64,000 nt of DNA, from the NCBI GenBank assembly GCA_026214975.1, contig JAOBSW010000699.1, positions 62,001-126,000 on the forward strand, written 5' to 3'. The stretch's first letter is position 1. Each line of letters starts with the position of its first letter. This DNA is from Gentiana macrophylla. Taxonomy: Eukaryota > Streptophyta > Magnoliopsida > Gentianales > Gentianaceae. Positions 22,250 to 33,525 of the stretch are shown here, piece after piece. The notes under the pieces are model-generated. The model was not told where the DNA came from and ran no database searches. It was given only the letters and a program-made list of their open reading frames with translations. Made by a program: the position numbers and the translations under genes.

Positions 22250-22560
22250 GTCGAGGTAAAGGAAGCGCCGTTAATATCCTCTACTATTCCGCCTTTAAAG
22301 CCATGAGGTTGAAAGATGAAGACATCATTCCGTTATCTACCCCTCTGTTTGGGTTTATAGGCGGGCCATCCCCCCTGTCGGGTCAATCAGTTTGTTGACT
22401 ACGGTTGGAGATGAGAGAAAAGGCGGACAATGGAAATGACTTATGTCAGTAGTAAAGGCCCTTCAGGGTACAACGCGATATTAGGTCGACCCGACTTTAT
22501 ATGACCTCGAGCCATCATCTCGACATTCCACAACAAACATGAAGTTCCCCCTTTGGTATG
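22250..22560 (+). pseudogene. Protease remnant of Tat element 2
   Basis: One frame around 22,450-22,500 reads GPSGYNAILGRPDF, the conserved ILGRP motif near the end of Ty3/gypsy proteases. The D-S/T-G active site expected about 250 bases earlier is not readable in any single frame. Damage is heavy between 21,905 and 22,440. Confidence 0.65.
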
Positions 22561-22779
22561 GTACCCATGAAGTCAAAGGGGCGTCGAGGTAGCCAGGAAT
22601 TGTAGTCCAGTTACGATTAAAGGAAAGGAGTTGGGACAGTCTTTGGTTGAGGAATTGATACCTAAGGAAGAGGAAGATCGAGCTGGGTCTCCGCCGACCG
22701 GCGGGAGGAAGTTCGAGTGTGGAAAGAGGAAGAAGGCCAAGGGTACAGATCGGGAAGTGGATGCCACACCACGACACGA

Positions 22780-23732
22780 GAGCCCTGGTCAACCTCTGGC
22801 CCGAGTATCGAGGCGTTTTTGCATGGAAAGCAGATGACATGCCTGGCCTATCGGCGAGACATAGCGATACATCGACTCAACGTCGATCCCAAAAAAGAGG
22901 CCGATACGAAAAAAGAAGAGAAACCTCGCTCCCGAGAGGGAGGAAGTCGTAAAGAAAGAAGTTGACAAGTTGTTAATTCTTTGGGATCGTGAAAGAAGTA
23001 TTTTATCCGGATTGGTTAGCCAATCCAGTGTTGGTTAAAAAGCCGGATCAGACCTGGCGAATGTGCGTCGACTTTACCGATCTTAACAAAGCATGCCCCA
23101 AGGATTCTTATCCGCTACCAAAGATCGACCAGTTAGTCGACTCGACACTAGGTTTCGAAGTATTCGGGTTTCTCGATGCCTACAGGGGGTATTATCGATC
23201 TTTATGGACCCCAGGACTCGGAAAAAATGGCTTTTATCACGAGTTTGGCACGTTTTTGCTTCGTGGCGATGCCGTTTGGCCTTAAGAATGCGAGGGCAAC
23301 CTATCGGGCGGTCAACAAAATTTTCGGCGGTCGATAGGTCGAAACATGGAGGTTTACGTGGATGATTTATTGATCAAGAGCAAGTCCATGGGACAGTTTC
23401 TTGTCGATGTCAGAGAGGTCTTCGAGGTGTTACGGGCCGCAAACATGAAGCTCAATCCGAAGAAATGCACGTTTGGAGTCCGATCGGGGAAGTTTCTAGG
23501 ATATATGATATCGAGAGATGGGATTAGAGCCAACCCGGATAAAATCGAGGCCCTGAAGAGCATGCCTGCACCTCGTAACGTAAAGGAAGTGCAACGTTTG
23601 ACAGGTCGGATGGCGGCCCTCAATCGTTTCCTGTCGATATCAGCACAAAGGGCCCTGCCATTCTTCAAGATACTAAAGAAAGCGAGTCCATTCCAGTGGG
23701 ACGAGAAGTGCCAAAAAGCATTTGATGATTGA
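22780..23732 (+). pseudogene. Reverse transcriptase of Tat element 2
   Basis: The order of motifs is correct: ANPVLVKKPDQTWRMCVD, FTDLNKACPKDSYPLPKID (23,010-23,130), FLDAYRGY (about 23,170-23,195), and the catalytic box YVDDLLIKSKS (about 23,355-23,385). This is followed by KLNPKKCTFGVRSGKFLGY and EVQRLTGRMAALNRF. RT copies element RNA into cDNA. The last 128 codons (23,346-23,732) are open. A frame change between about 23,200 and 23,340 removes the region before YVDD. Confidence 0.88.
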
Positions 23733-24110
23733 AGAGTACTGCCGATTTACCCACGCTATCCTTCACCTCGAGAAGGAGAAACTCCTGGTTTATCTAGCAA
23801 TCTGTGAAGAAGCAGTGAGTGCCGTTTTAGTTCGAGATGGAGACCAAGGACAGATCCCAGTGTATTTCGTAAGCAAGGCATTGCATGGACCAGAGACCAG
23901 ATACACGCCGGCTGAAAAATTGGCATTAAGTCTAGTTCATGCATCGAGGAAATTGAAGCCCTACTTTCAAGCACACCCCATTTCTGTGGTCACTGACCAG
24001 CCCCTGAAGCAGATTTTGGCGAAGCCCGAGACATCGGGTCGGTTGGCCAAATGGGTGGTCGAGCTAATGAGTATGATATCGAGTTTCTACCCGCACGACC
24101 ATTAGCGGTC
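23722..24110 (+). pseudogene. RNase H (first) of Tat element 2
   Basis: The open frame 23,722-24,105 reads LLVYLAICEEAVSAVLVRD then PVYFVSKALHGPETRYTPAE and KPYFQAHPISVVTDQPL, the classic gypsy RNase H with its Y-V-S-K and final D-Q-P-L. It degrades the RNA strand during reverse transcription. The N-terminal link to RT lies in another frame (stop at 23,730-23,732). Confidence 0.87.
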
Positions 24111-24179
24111 AAGCTCTGGCGGACTTCATAGCGAAGGATTATCAATTCGGTTGGAGCAGGATAAGCGGTCATCGGATGA

Positions 24180-24546
24180 GCAAAGTGGACTATCCATGTT
24201 GATGGTGCCTCGAGTAGAGAGGAGCGGAAGTGGTCTGTTATTGATCGACCCTCTAAGGAGAAGAGTTCCTTATCGCGCTACTCGAGTTCAAGGCTACCAA
24301 TAATGAAGCGAGTATGAGGCAATGATCACTGGTTTAAAGCTGGCATTGAAGTTGGGAGTCGAGAACCTCCTAGTATACAGTGACTCACAGCTCGTAGTGA
24401 ATCACATTCGAGGCGATTATGAGGCCAAGGAAGAATCTATGAAGAATTACCTGAGAGTGGCTCAGGGGCTAATGTCGAAGTTCAAGACGGTTCGTGTCGA
24501 GCAGGTCCCCCGAAGTGAGAATAAAGCGGGCGATCGCGCTATCTAA
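24180..24546 (+). pseudogene. Second (aRNH-type) RNase H of Tat element 2
   Basis: The reading goes through WTIHVDGAS (about 24,190-24,215, shifted frame), N-N-E-A then [36 protein letters not shown] and [10 protein letters not shown]. This is a plant-type RNase H with the D, E, D-S acids in order. The expected A-D-A-L-S-K-L ending is disrupted at 24,526-24,545, where extra CG-rich bases (GGGCGATCGCGC) break the frame. Confidence 0.82.
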
Positions 24547-24609
24547 ACTCGCGATCGAGTTTCAGGTCGAAAAGGAAAGTTACGGTAGAAATGTTAGCGA
24601 GCGAAGCTA

Positions 24610-25870
24610 TAACGAAGTAGATGTGCAACGAGTGGTTGAGGATCGACATGGATGGATCCGATAGCATTATTTTTGAAAGGCGGAATTCTACCATCCGATA
24701 AATCTCAGGCCGGAAAATCGGCTTCAAGCTTCCAGCACGCTCTATTCGACTATGTGCTTTATCGAAAGTCATTTGTAACACCATGGATGCGATGCGCATC
24801 GGAAGAAGAGGGGGCTTATCTACTCGAAGAGATACATCGAGGGGTTTGTGGTAACCATTGCGGAGCTCGGATGTTGGCAAGAAAATGCAAGCTAGCAGGC
24901 TATTTTTGGCCGACGATGCAAAAGGATGCCAATCGATTGGTGATGAGTGCGAGGGCTTGTCGGTACACGATGTAGTGACCCATCAACGGCGCAAGAGATG
25001 AACGCCATCAGTCGGTATGGACGTTCGATGAGTGGGGATCGATATAGTCGGACCTTTACCTCGAGCCCCGGGCAATTTCAAATATGTTGTAGTCGCCGTC
25101 GATTATTTCACAAAATGGGTCGAGGCCAAGGCTCTAACCGACATCAGGGCTCAGACCATCAAGAAGTTTCTCTGGGAGAACATTTTGTGCAGTTTGGAAT
25201 TCCCAAGTATCGATATCGGATAATGGGACTCAATTTACGGATGACCGCATGGGATTGGCTCAAAGAGTTCAAGATCGAGCATAGAACGACATCGGTAGCC
25301 CGACCTCACCCAATGGGGCGGTCGGCAGACAAACAGACAAATCAAGTTTGGGTTGAAGAAGCGATTGGAAGGCGAGGGTCGTGAGATTGGGCGGCTCGAT
25401 TACCCAAGATATCGTGGTCGATCGAACAAAGACCCAATTCGGCTACCAGGAGACTCCATTCGCTATGGCTTATGGATGCGAGGCGATGATACTGCGGAGA
25501 TCGGATAGCCTCACTCGAATTCTGGCGTATAACGTTGAATCAAAGCGTCACCGATCCGCTTCAAGAGAAAGATAACGTCGAAGAGAAGAGAGATGGCGGC
25601 ATATCGAATGGCGATTATAAAAGGAAGATTTCACAGTATTACAACGCAAGGGTGAAATACAAATACTTCAAGTAGGAGACCTCGTGTTGAGGAAAACGAA
25701 GCCGACAAGCAGGACCCAATAGGCAAGCTCGAGCCGAATTGGGAAGGTCCGTATAAAGTCTTAAAAGTACACATCCTAAAGTGGTCAGATCGGTTGGGGA
25801 GATCGGATGGCAAAGACGAGTACCTCGGACTGCACGCCACCAATCTCGGAAATACTACGTTTAAGATTGT
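24610..25870 (+). pseudogene. Integrase of Tat element 2
   Basis: The HHCC finger is partly readable in 24,652-24,975 (EIHRGVCGNHCGARML, the C-x2-C side damaged). The catalytic core follows: GIDIVGPLPRAPGNFKYVVV and VDYFTKWVEAKAL (25,035-25,135), then a G-T-Q-F-like piece near 25,225. The C-terminal part reads TPFAMAYGCEAM (about 25,453-25,488). The GPY-type end (GPYKVLKV-like, about 25,745-25,770) is in a third frame. The pol end is near 25,865. Confidence 0.84.
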
Positions 25871-25999
25871 TCAATTTACAACATTCGCAACTTCAATTTT
25901 AGTTATTTGTAATGTAATATGTCGATGTGACGGTTGCTTTTAATGCCTTTTATTCAAGTAATTTTCTTTTTCTATATTACGCTTAACATGCTCATGTAA

Positions 26000-26600
26000 A
26001 AAAGAAAATGAAAGTGGAAGAAAAAACCAACAACAAGAAACCTTGACACGAGGGAATTAAATCGGAAAAGTGAATAAAGCCAAGTCACCGACAATGCTTA
26101 AATCACTTCGAGTGCGCGTATCATCGACTCGACGGAGTTATAGCAAAGTGGAGAAAAAGCCAAGTCACCGGCAAGTGCTTATATCGTTCCCGACATGCCA
26201 AGAAGCCACGATGCTAAGCAAATGGAAAATCCCATGATGGATACCCAACTCGACCGGATCATAAGCACCACGATGTGCGGCGGTTGAGCGAGGGACTTTA
26301 ATTCGATATCCGTATAAGCGACAAAGCGGAGAGAGTCGAATCGAGCTCCGACCCAAAAGCCAAGTCAAGCCATAAAGCGCAAGATACAATGCTAGGTCGA
26401 CTCATACCCAAGTGTACCACGAGTCGTATACTCGTACTACACTTCGAGGGGCCAGCAGGGGAATTAAGTCCGAAGGACTACACCCCATAAGGCAACATTT
26501 TCGAGGGAATTAAGTTCAAAAGGACTACACCCTGAACAAACGATCAGTAAGAAACAAAAGACATTCAATTAAAAGCATAAGATTCAAGTCTGAAGATCAA
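26000..26600. other. Internal noncoding region of Tat element 2 with short repeats
   Basis: Three to four diverged copies of AAGCCAAGTCACCGGCAA-like sequence occur (about 26,078, 26,158 and, weaker, 26,350). GAATTAAGT(C/T)(C/A)(G/A)AAGGACTACACC occurs twice (about 26,460 and 26,512). This is typical low-selection spacer between pol and the antisense gene of Tat elements. Confidence 0.6.
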
Positions 26601-26991
26601 AATGCAAAATTAAAATGTCAAAGTTTACAAGATCGGATGGACAAAATGAAAGTTCAGACAAATAAAATCATAAAAGTTGTTACAACCAAATCGAACGGAT
26701 TTTGTTCAAAATTATTCAACAAGAACACTCAGACATCGGGGGGGATCGAATCGGAGGCATTGGGATCAGCATCAACATCCTCATCACCTTCCTGGTTCAA
26801 AGCAGGAACCACGTATTTCTCATACAAAGAGACACCAGATCGAAGGTCGTCGAAATAGCGGCCATATCGAGGGATAGCCTCCACGTCATATAGATCGCCT
26901 TTCCGATCTTTGGACACTTGGACGGAAAAACGACCTTCACCTCATTTAGAGCATTTGTGAAACCCCTTCATTGCACGAGTCATCAATAGCA

Positions 26992-28821
26992 TCATCTCAT
27001 TCTTGAACTCTTGAGAAGCGGATAATCTTTCTTTACTGTTTCCACACGAGACGTAAAGCTGTCGACTTCAATCTGAAGGTCGTCCCGGCAACTGATAGTC
27101 GCGGTCAATTCGGTCTTGGTCGCGTCGAGCTCTGACTTTATCTTAGTCAACTCCGCATCTCTCTCAGCTAACTGCTTCTCAGCTTTTGACACATTGAATC
27201 GAGAAGCTTCGAGATCAGCTTCGAGAGTCAAGCGCCGACCATCTAGCTTTCTCACAGTGGCCTCCAGCTTCTCGATTTTCGCCGTCTGCCTCTTTATAGT
27301 CTCTTCTTTTTCCGTCAAGACAGCAGATGGGGACTCCATTCTTTTTATTGCCACCTCGGCGGCAAGACGAGCCTGCAAAGAGATGTCCATTAATTTGAGT
27401 CGCGGCCAGGCCAAATATAATTTCTGAGTTTTAAGAAAGAAGACTTACAGCTTGGATAGACTTGGAAAAATATTTGTTCAATTCGTTAGAGGCCATGGCC
27501 TCCAAATCGGCGAGGGAAGTCTCAGGGATCATGTCGACAGTGTGTGGCATCGAGGGAGCAAGGTTTCGAGCCTCCTTTCCAGTACCATGCCTCGGCTCGG
27601 TGATCTTGAGACGCTTTCGGGCGTTACCTTCCCCTCGTGGCTCTCCCACCAAGGCATCGTCGGAGTAAACTTCTTAGAGCGTCGGATGTCGACACGGGGT
27701 AGGAGGTCGGCGGAGTCCTTTGACCCTAGAAATTATCGAGCCGGATCTGAGGCTTTTTCGACTTGACCCAGCCAATTCTTGGATCTTTTGGGATCCATCT
27801 TTTTTGGGTCCGGCATCTTGGTAGATGATTCCATCTCTGAAAAATATTCCACTGCAATGATGAAGGTCAATGTCAATACATGATCGAGATGTAAATAAAT
27901 GAAACAGAAAGAAGTGTAGCAATTGGATAAAATCAATGAAAATCCTACACAAAACCCGGACTTCTTCATCAAGTTCGATATAAGCACCCGGGCCTGCCGT
28001 CTCGAGATCGGCATAAGCGTATAGAGGGTGCAAGTTCCGAGTAGCAATATCGGGATGAACTTGCTCAAGCTTTCCGCACTATGCAGGAGGATCGGAATCA
28101 AGCCTGTCGTGCCATTTCTTAGGTCTTTTGTGCCAGGTGTGTATATCGAGGTCACCGAGACCGTGTCGGATAAAGAAAAAATTGGGTTTCCAATCCCCAT
28201 GAGATGATATGGTCTTCCGTACAAAATCAGAGACCAGTGGACGCTTCTGAAAGGTATACCACCCCACGCCCCGCAACCCTTGAATCGCGTAATATTGCGA
28301 AATAAGCGGACAGTAAACTCGACCTTCGCTACTCGACACGCGAGGACAAAACCCATGAGGCTCCTAATGCTGTTTGGAGCCAATTGCGTGACACATATTC
28401 GATAGTGCCGGAGCACCTCGATAAGGCACGGATCGAAGGGATATCTCAACCCTTCCTTTAACTGCGCCTCGTATATGGCACAGAAACTGGGGGGAGGGTC
28501 GCAAGCAAATTGATATTGGCCCTGGGGGACTTGCATATTGTTGGAGGAGTATGGGATCTCGAATCTTTGGCATAAAGCCTTGATTTTTTCTTCAGTGAGG
28601 GCAGACATACACCCGTAAGGTCCCTGACCTTTCATCCTGGTCTGGCGTTTCGTCGCGCGGCGAGAAGTTGATCCTTCCTCCCCTTGTTCCTCCTCCTCTT
28701 CTTCTCCGGCAAGATTCTGGACGGATATATCAAATTGTTCAGAAACCGTCCTTTCTTGCGATTCGTCTTCCACTTCCGCGATGTCTTCTGGATTTTGGGA
28801 ATCGCTCTCACTCACAGACAT
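26992..28821 (-). CDS. Antisense, apparently spliced gene of Tat element 2 (PF04195-like plus coiled coil)
   Basis: The minus-strand start is taken at ATG 28,821 (MSVSESDSQ). An acidic first ~50 residues is followed by a basic RRATKRQTR patch and a globular part (ALCQRFEIPYSS, PSFCAIYEAQLKEGLRYP, LRHYRICVTQLAPNSIRSLMG). This resembles the plant 'putative gypsy type transposon' domain (PF04195). Introns are suggested at about 27,945-27,852 (ends T-rich then TTGCAG), and between 27,450 (GCT|GTAAGT) and 27,373 (TTTGCAG|GC). The last exon reads ARLAAEVAIKRM, then a long coiled coil (IKRQTAKIEKLEATVRKLD). Its direction is opposite to gag-pol, so it needs its own minus-strand promoter. The role is unknown. 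Confidence 0.6.
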
Positions 28822-29221
28822 GAGAATAGAAAAAGCCAAGAGAATAAAGAAATAAAAGAAACAAAAACTGAAGAAGTTCAAAGCTTACTTGTGGTTTTCG
28901 TTTTAGACAAGGAGAGTGGGGGTAATGAGTCTTCACCGGCGTGGGCTCTTATATTCTTGTAAATCCTCTAAATGATTTGAAGGGACAGACTTTGGGCAGT
29001 TATAAGGGAAAAATCGCGTTCATTAAGGGTAAAGATCATACATAAACCAATGAAAACGTTTCGTTTCTGCGCCCATTAAATTCGGACCAAGATGATGGCG
29101 TCACTGACAACAACCTACACCGGCTAGTGTGGATATTGTTTTTTCCGCTTGAAGACCACGTGTCGGAAGAGTTATTCAAATTTTCGAGATCCGACATCAA
29201 GATCTCGAGTTGAGCTTCCTC

Positions 29222-29237
29222 CGATCCGGGGGGCTTA
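29222..29237 (+). other. Polypurine tract of Tat element 2
   Basis: GATCCGGGGGGCTT lies immediately before the 3' LTR. It is the expected plus-strand primer site, though the C's and the truncated LTR start blur the exact border. Confidence 0.5.
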
Positions 29238-29759
29238 TGGCGATCACGGGATTTCACCCTCCACGTGAATTGTCTAATTGGTCGGTGGCATGTGGAAAAG
29301 TCCAAGTATATTATCCACATCGGGTCGAATACGAGACGAATCAGTGATCACCGCTGCAGCCAGCAGATCTTGCAAGTGTCTCACCTCGATCGCCCACGTC
29401 GGTATGAATTGAGTCAAGACCAAGGCCTCAGATCCAGTTCCAGGCCCACCGCCCAATTGGTTACTTGGGCGGGGTCAAGGCCCATTAAAGGTATTTGTGT
29501 CAATAGACTAAACCGCCCCAAGTTTAGGGGCGAGTAAGGACATGTGCCTATAAATACACGGCTCCGGGAACTACGTAAGGTTTGATTCTGGACATAACAC
29601 AGATCGTAGGCAATCCAAGATACATTCTTGGACTCAAACCATAAAACACTCAAAAACGTTACCTTTCCACCAAATTACTGACCATTCGATCCCATTACAA
29701 ACTCACGCTTAGATTACGTGGCTACCTGTTATTCGGTGGTGCTTCATTTAGCATCATCT
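29238..29759 (+). repeat. 3' LTR of Tat element 2
   Basis: This LTR starts TGGCGATCACGGGATT and ends GCATCATCT, aligned to 19,883-20,412. It lacks the first ~14 bases seen in the 5' LTR. TACTT follows (29,760-29,764), matching the bases before the 5' LTR. Confidence 0.8.
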
Positions 29760-29815
29760 TACTTAAATATTTTAGTAAGGGTAATCTAATATTCAACAAT
29801 CATATAAAGTAGGTG

Positions 29816-30547
29816 GTGGGGGAAATTCTAAGCTGAAGACTTTCATATGAGAGTCACCTATTTGCTATGTTGCACAGACATGGACACGGACACGACGCAC
29901 GACACGGACACGACGATACGGCTAATTTCAAAATTTAGGACACGACACGCCGCCGACATGTTATATATATAATGTAAATAAAATTTAATTTATCAAAAAA
30001 ATATTTGTAAATATCTGAAAAACTAGACAAAATAAGATAAGTATTACATAAACTCTATGAATATCTAGAATAAATATTCGACATTTATTCGGTGTCAAAA
30101 GAAATTGTGATTGACTTTCAAAATATTACAAATTGTAAAAATGATTGTTTATCAACAAAAAACATATAAACTTGATACATAATATTATTTATTTAATTAT
30201 TATAGAAATGAAAATAGTGTATTTTAACGTTTCCATTGAAGAAACTTAAATAAAGAAAAAAAATTAAAAAATTGGGTTCATGAGTGTCGGTGTCGTGTCG
30301 GGGAGTGTCGACAGTGTGTCGGAAGCTGCGTGTCGGATATTTAAATAATAAATAATATTAATTTAATCAGCCGACAAGTGTTGGACACGGTGTCGAAGAG
30401 TGTCGGAGCGTGTCGTGTCGTGTCTTGTGTCGGACACGGCGCACGACGATCAGATTGAAGTGTCGGTGCATCATAGTCTATTTGGCTTCATCTGAAATAC
30501 ACATAGGTGACTCTTTATATGGGAGTCTCCACCTTATAATTTTCCCA
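29816..30547. mobile_element. Outer MITE split by another element
   Basis: The left end GGGGGAAATTCTAAGCTGAAGAC, read to AGAGTCACCTAT, is an inverted copy of the right end ATAGGTGACTCTTTATATGGGAGTC to AATTTTCCC. This makes a ~45-bp terminal inverted repeat. Between them lies the 612-bp element at 29,865-30,476. The original element was therefore short (~120 bp) and was later entered by the second one. Its TSD was not resolved. Confidence 0.6.
29865..30476. mobile_element. 612-bp MITE with CTATGxTGCAC ends and 7-8 bp TSD
   Basis: The left end CTATGTTGCACAGACA and the inverted right end CTATGATGCACCGACA match at 14 of 16 bases. The flanks CCTATTTG (29,857-29,864) and TCTATTTG (30,477-30,484) form an 8-bp duplication with one mismatch, as made by hAT transposases. 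Subterminal DNA is full of GACACG/CGTGTC repeats in opposite orientations (29,881-29,950 and 30,285-30,445). The ~300-bp middle is AT-rich with no ORF. Confidence 0.75.
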
Positions 30548-30689
30548 TTAAAGGTTGATTTAAAATTTTAATTGGCCTAAATTCACGCTTAAACTGAGCA
30601 ATCAATTTTTTTGAGGCAAACTGAGCAATCAATTAATAGATTAAATTATGAATGTTGATATTTTACTGAGAAAAGGTGAAACGATCTAA

Positions 30690-31745
30690 GGGGCATCGTG
30701 ACGCTCCGTTCCGGACATCGAGTCCTTATCCGGAAAAAACGCTCGGCACATACATATTTTTTTCTTTAATAAATCAAAGAAGTATATATACGTAAGCTTA
30801 CGTCATCATACATTACTATCAATTGCAAAGCGGAAGACTTAAAAGAACAACTCGGGAATGTCAAACGACAAACAAAACAGATCGATCAAAGTTCTAAATC
30901 AAGTCTAAGAACATCCTCAAAAGAAACAACAGAATTAAATGTTGTTTAAACTATTACAATCTCAAATAAAAAAAGATAAAACGGGAAGCTAAAAGTCTAG
31001 TGGCATCTCAAACGTTAAACATTTACAATTCCAAGGTATTATTGAAACAATGAAAAGTAAAATAAACTTCATCTCGAACTCCAAGCTCAAACATCTGCAT
31101 CTTGACTATCGTCATAGCCAAATTCATCTACCTGCCAATCTTCTCGGGGTGGGGTACAATAAGGAAAGGGGGTAAGTACATTTTGTGCTCAGTAAGGGGT
31201 AGAAGACCGGTAACACATATTGATCTACATATCTACCACATATGTTGCATTAAAATACACTCCCCTCTGCTAGGTCTGTTAGCACCATCACGAGCAATTA
31301 TCTATGTTACATTGTAATTCATGGACATAATGCCCGAATGGTGGGTATGCACCGGGACATATATATTCAGCACCTCATATGGCACGGATGATTCCGTGTG
31401 GAACATTTCCCAAAACCCGAATATTGTCCGTTACGTATGAGAAATGATTCCATGTCGCGAATCATAAATGTGCCTCACCAAGAATTACAACGTTTTAGCT
31501 TTTAGACTCGTCACATATGCTTATTACGTAATTAATCTAACCACCTAAGTTCAATCACATATAAGGCTCCTTAGGGACTTCTAGTCCTAGACATCTAATC
31601 ACTACCTAGCACGTTGTAAAAGAATCATTGACTACTAAGTCAATGTCCCACAAGGCCTAAACAAAGCCTTCCGGTGCTCCCACATTCTCCCCGCAGAGAG
31701 TCTCAGTTGTGGTGCGATTTGATACCAAGGCTACCAGAAGTCGAT
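30690..31745. repeat. LTR-like noncoding repeat, unassigned
   Basis: The sequence begins near TGACGCTCCGTTCCGGAC and includes TTTTGTGCTCAGTAAGG and, near the end, GCGATTTGATACCAAGG. These phrases recall long LTRs of plant gypsy elements, but no second copy, TSD or internal coding region is present, so borders are guesses. No ORF with motifs was found. Confidence 0.3.
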
Positions 31746-31939
31746 GTTAGACATTGTCAATTAACATATAATGTTCCATAAGAACATACAAACCAAATTA
31801 TATCGTGTAATACACGTATAAACATAAAATTCATATAATACATATATATATTTTTACTAAGCTAATATTCTGCTTGGAAATAAATGAATACATACCGGGA
31901 TTATCTTTTCACACAAATGTTGTTTTACACTTACCAAGA

Positions 31940-32420
31940 TCCGAGAGTGGGCTTCGTTTGGATATTCCACACGTCTGTCATTCTGACCGTAAATGAGTCC
32001 GGAAAATATATACTATTCTGGCCAATTTATGGTCAATTCACACAACAACCATTCTGACCTAATTTGAGTCAGAATACGATCATTATACTGATTTTATTGT
32101 AGTCAGAATTTTGAATGTTTTTCACACTCAATACCGGTCAGAAAGACATTCTTACTAAAATTGAATGAAAAAAACTTTTAATATTCATGCGAAATTGATC
32201 GAGAATCAATAATAGTGGTCTTTCTTATATTGTTGTTGTTATCCCGACCCAATTCTAAGTGCGAATGTGTAGAGTATTCGGACTCAATATTGGTCGAATG
32301 ATGCTCTGACTATATATGAGTTTGGAAAACTTCAAACATTCTATCTAAAAGATTGTCGAGAATCAACTATTGTGAGCTCTCAACACGTATATTCAGTAGT
32401 ATTTTATTTATGGATGGATA
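31940..32420. repeat. Cluster of short inverted/direct motifs around ATTCTGACC
   Basis: At least six diverged copies of CATTCTGACCnnAATTTGAGTC(A/C)GAA-like sequence occur in both orientations (about 31,977, 32,010, 32,050, 32,085, 32,130, 32,275). Dense short subterminal repeats like these are usual near the ends of CACTA or other large DNA transposons. Terminal CACTA bases were not identified. 32,420-33,370 shows nothing recognisable. Confidence 0.45.
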
Positions 32421-33371
32421 ATGTCGTCACATCGAGAATGAACGCGCAGATAAAATAAAAAAGTAAAGACGAAATTGGAAATAAATTTCTGTGTCAAAAG
32501 ACATTTCCTAAAGAAAAATAATCTTTTTTTTTTCACACCTACGAATTTCCATACCATCGGCAACATCATAGTTTAGTTTAGTTTTATTTATTTATTATTT
32601 ATATACTGTATCCATTTGATAACCCAGGCAAAGCATATCTAATGTCGGCGGCAGAAGCGTAGCAGCATGCTATAACATTCACCATGAGTAGACATACATA
32701 TATATAACGAGAAGTCAAAAGAAAACGAAGGGGTACAAAATTAACACAACAATAACACTTTTAAAGACCGTTGAACACCCCATTATCTTGCTATGGATAG
32801 GAATTGATCCAAGAATCAAACCAAATTCTAAAATCCTGCGATCTCCTTCGGTTCTACGAACAATCGAAAAACAGAGCTGTTGATATCGAAACGATCACCT
32901 CCTCGCGGTGATCAATTTCTTCTACTATGGTCTGCACCGAAAATCAACCTTTAAGCCCTGAATTTGGAAAACGTGAATGTGAACATGTATTTTTACGGTA
33001 TATACTAACATGAATCCAGTACTATGTCCTACTAGTACCAGTTCTAGCAGATATACAAGAATTCCAAGATTAGGAAACTAATGACGATGATGTCACATGA
33101 TTCTTCCTATATTTTGCTTGCAAGTAGTTTAAACAAGCACTGTAATCAGATGATATATCACAAGGGGATCGATGCAACAGGCAAGTAAAATTGCAAACAA
33201 TGAAAAAGAGAAGGAAATGACAAAAATACATGTATCAAGTTGGATGCATTATGTCCATTTATTTTTACAAACTTTCATAACCACAACATACATGAAAAAT
33301 TTATAGTACAATATATCCATTTATTTTTCCAAACTTCTATAACACAACAAGGATACAAGAAAATTTTATAC

Positions 33372-33525
33372 AAGAAAATTTTATAATACAACCGTTGTAT
33401 GAAGGTTATACCAAGTGACATATATTACGACCATTCATTTCTAACATCTCACTTACGATAAGAGGCTCTAATATATGTCACTTGATACAACCAATTCCTA
33501 CAACCGTTTCACCATAAAATCTCTC
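33372..33525. mobile_element. MITE (~155 bp) with ~50-bp inverted repeats
   Basis: The left arm AATTTTATAATACAACCG, with GGTTATACCAAGTGACATATA, is the inverse of the right arm TATATGTCACTTGATACAACC, with CAACCGTTTCACCATAAAATC. Two relatives sit at 17,085 and 275 in this window. No ORF. A TSD was not established. Confidence 0.65.

Larger units (their letters stand above)
19868..29759 (+). mobile_element. Tat-type Ty3/gypsy LTR retrotransposon (element 2)
   Basis: A ~9.9-kb element with LTRs of about 545 and 522 bp, a PBS, gag with zinc-knuckle-like end, protease, RT, RNase H, a second RNase H, integrase and a spliced antisense gene before the 3' LTR. The probable TSD is TACTT (19,863-19,867 and 29,760-29,764). 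Accepting it requires that the 3' LTR has lost its first ~14 bases and that its last base is changed. Domains are better preserved than in element 1, but frames still break repeatedly. Confidence 0.85.

Noticed and set aside
23354..23668. Minus-strand ORF of 104 codons opposite the RT
   Set aside because: It is fully opposite a clear RT domain with catalytic YVDD on the plus strand.
28684..28962. Plus-strand ORF of 92 codons in Tat element 2
   Set aside because: It is the mirror frame of the acidic minus-strand coding region and has no motif of its own.
29880..30470. GACACG repeats as a CRISPR-like or coding array
   Set aside because: Units are irregular, inverted between halves, and bounded by terminal inverted repeats with a TSD, so a MITE explains them.
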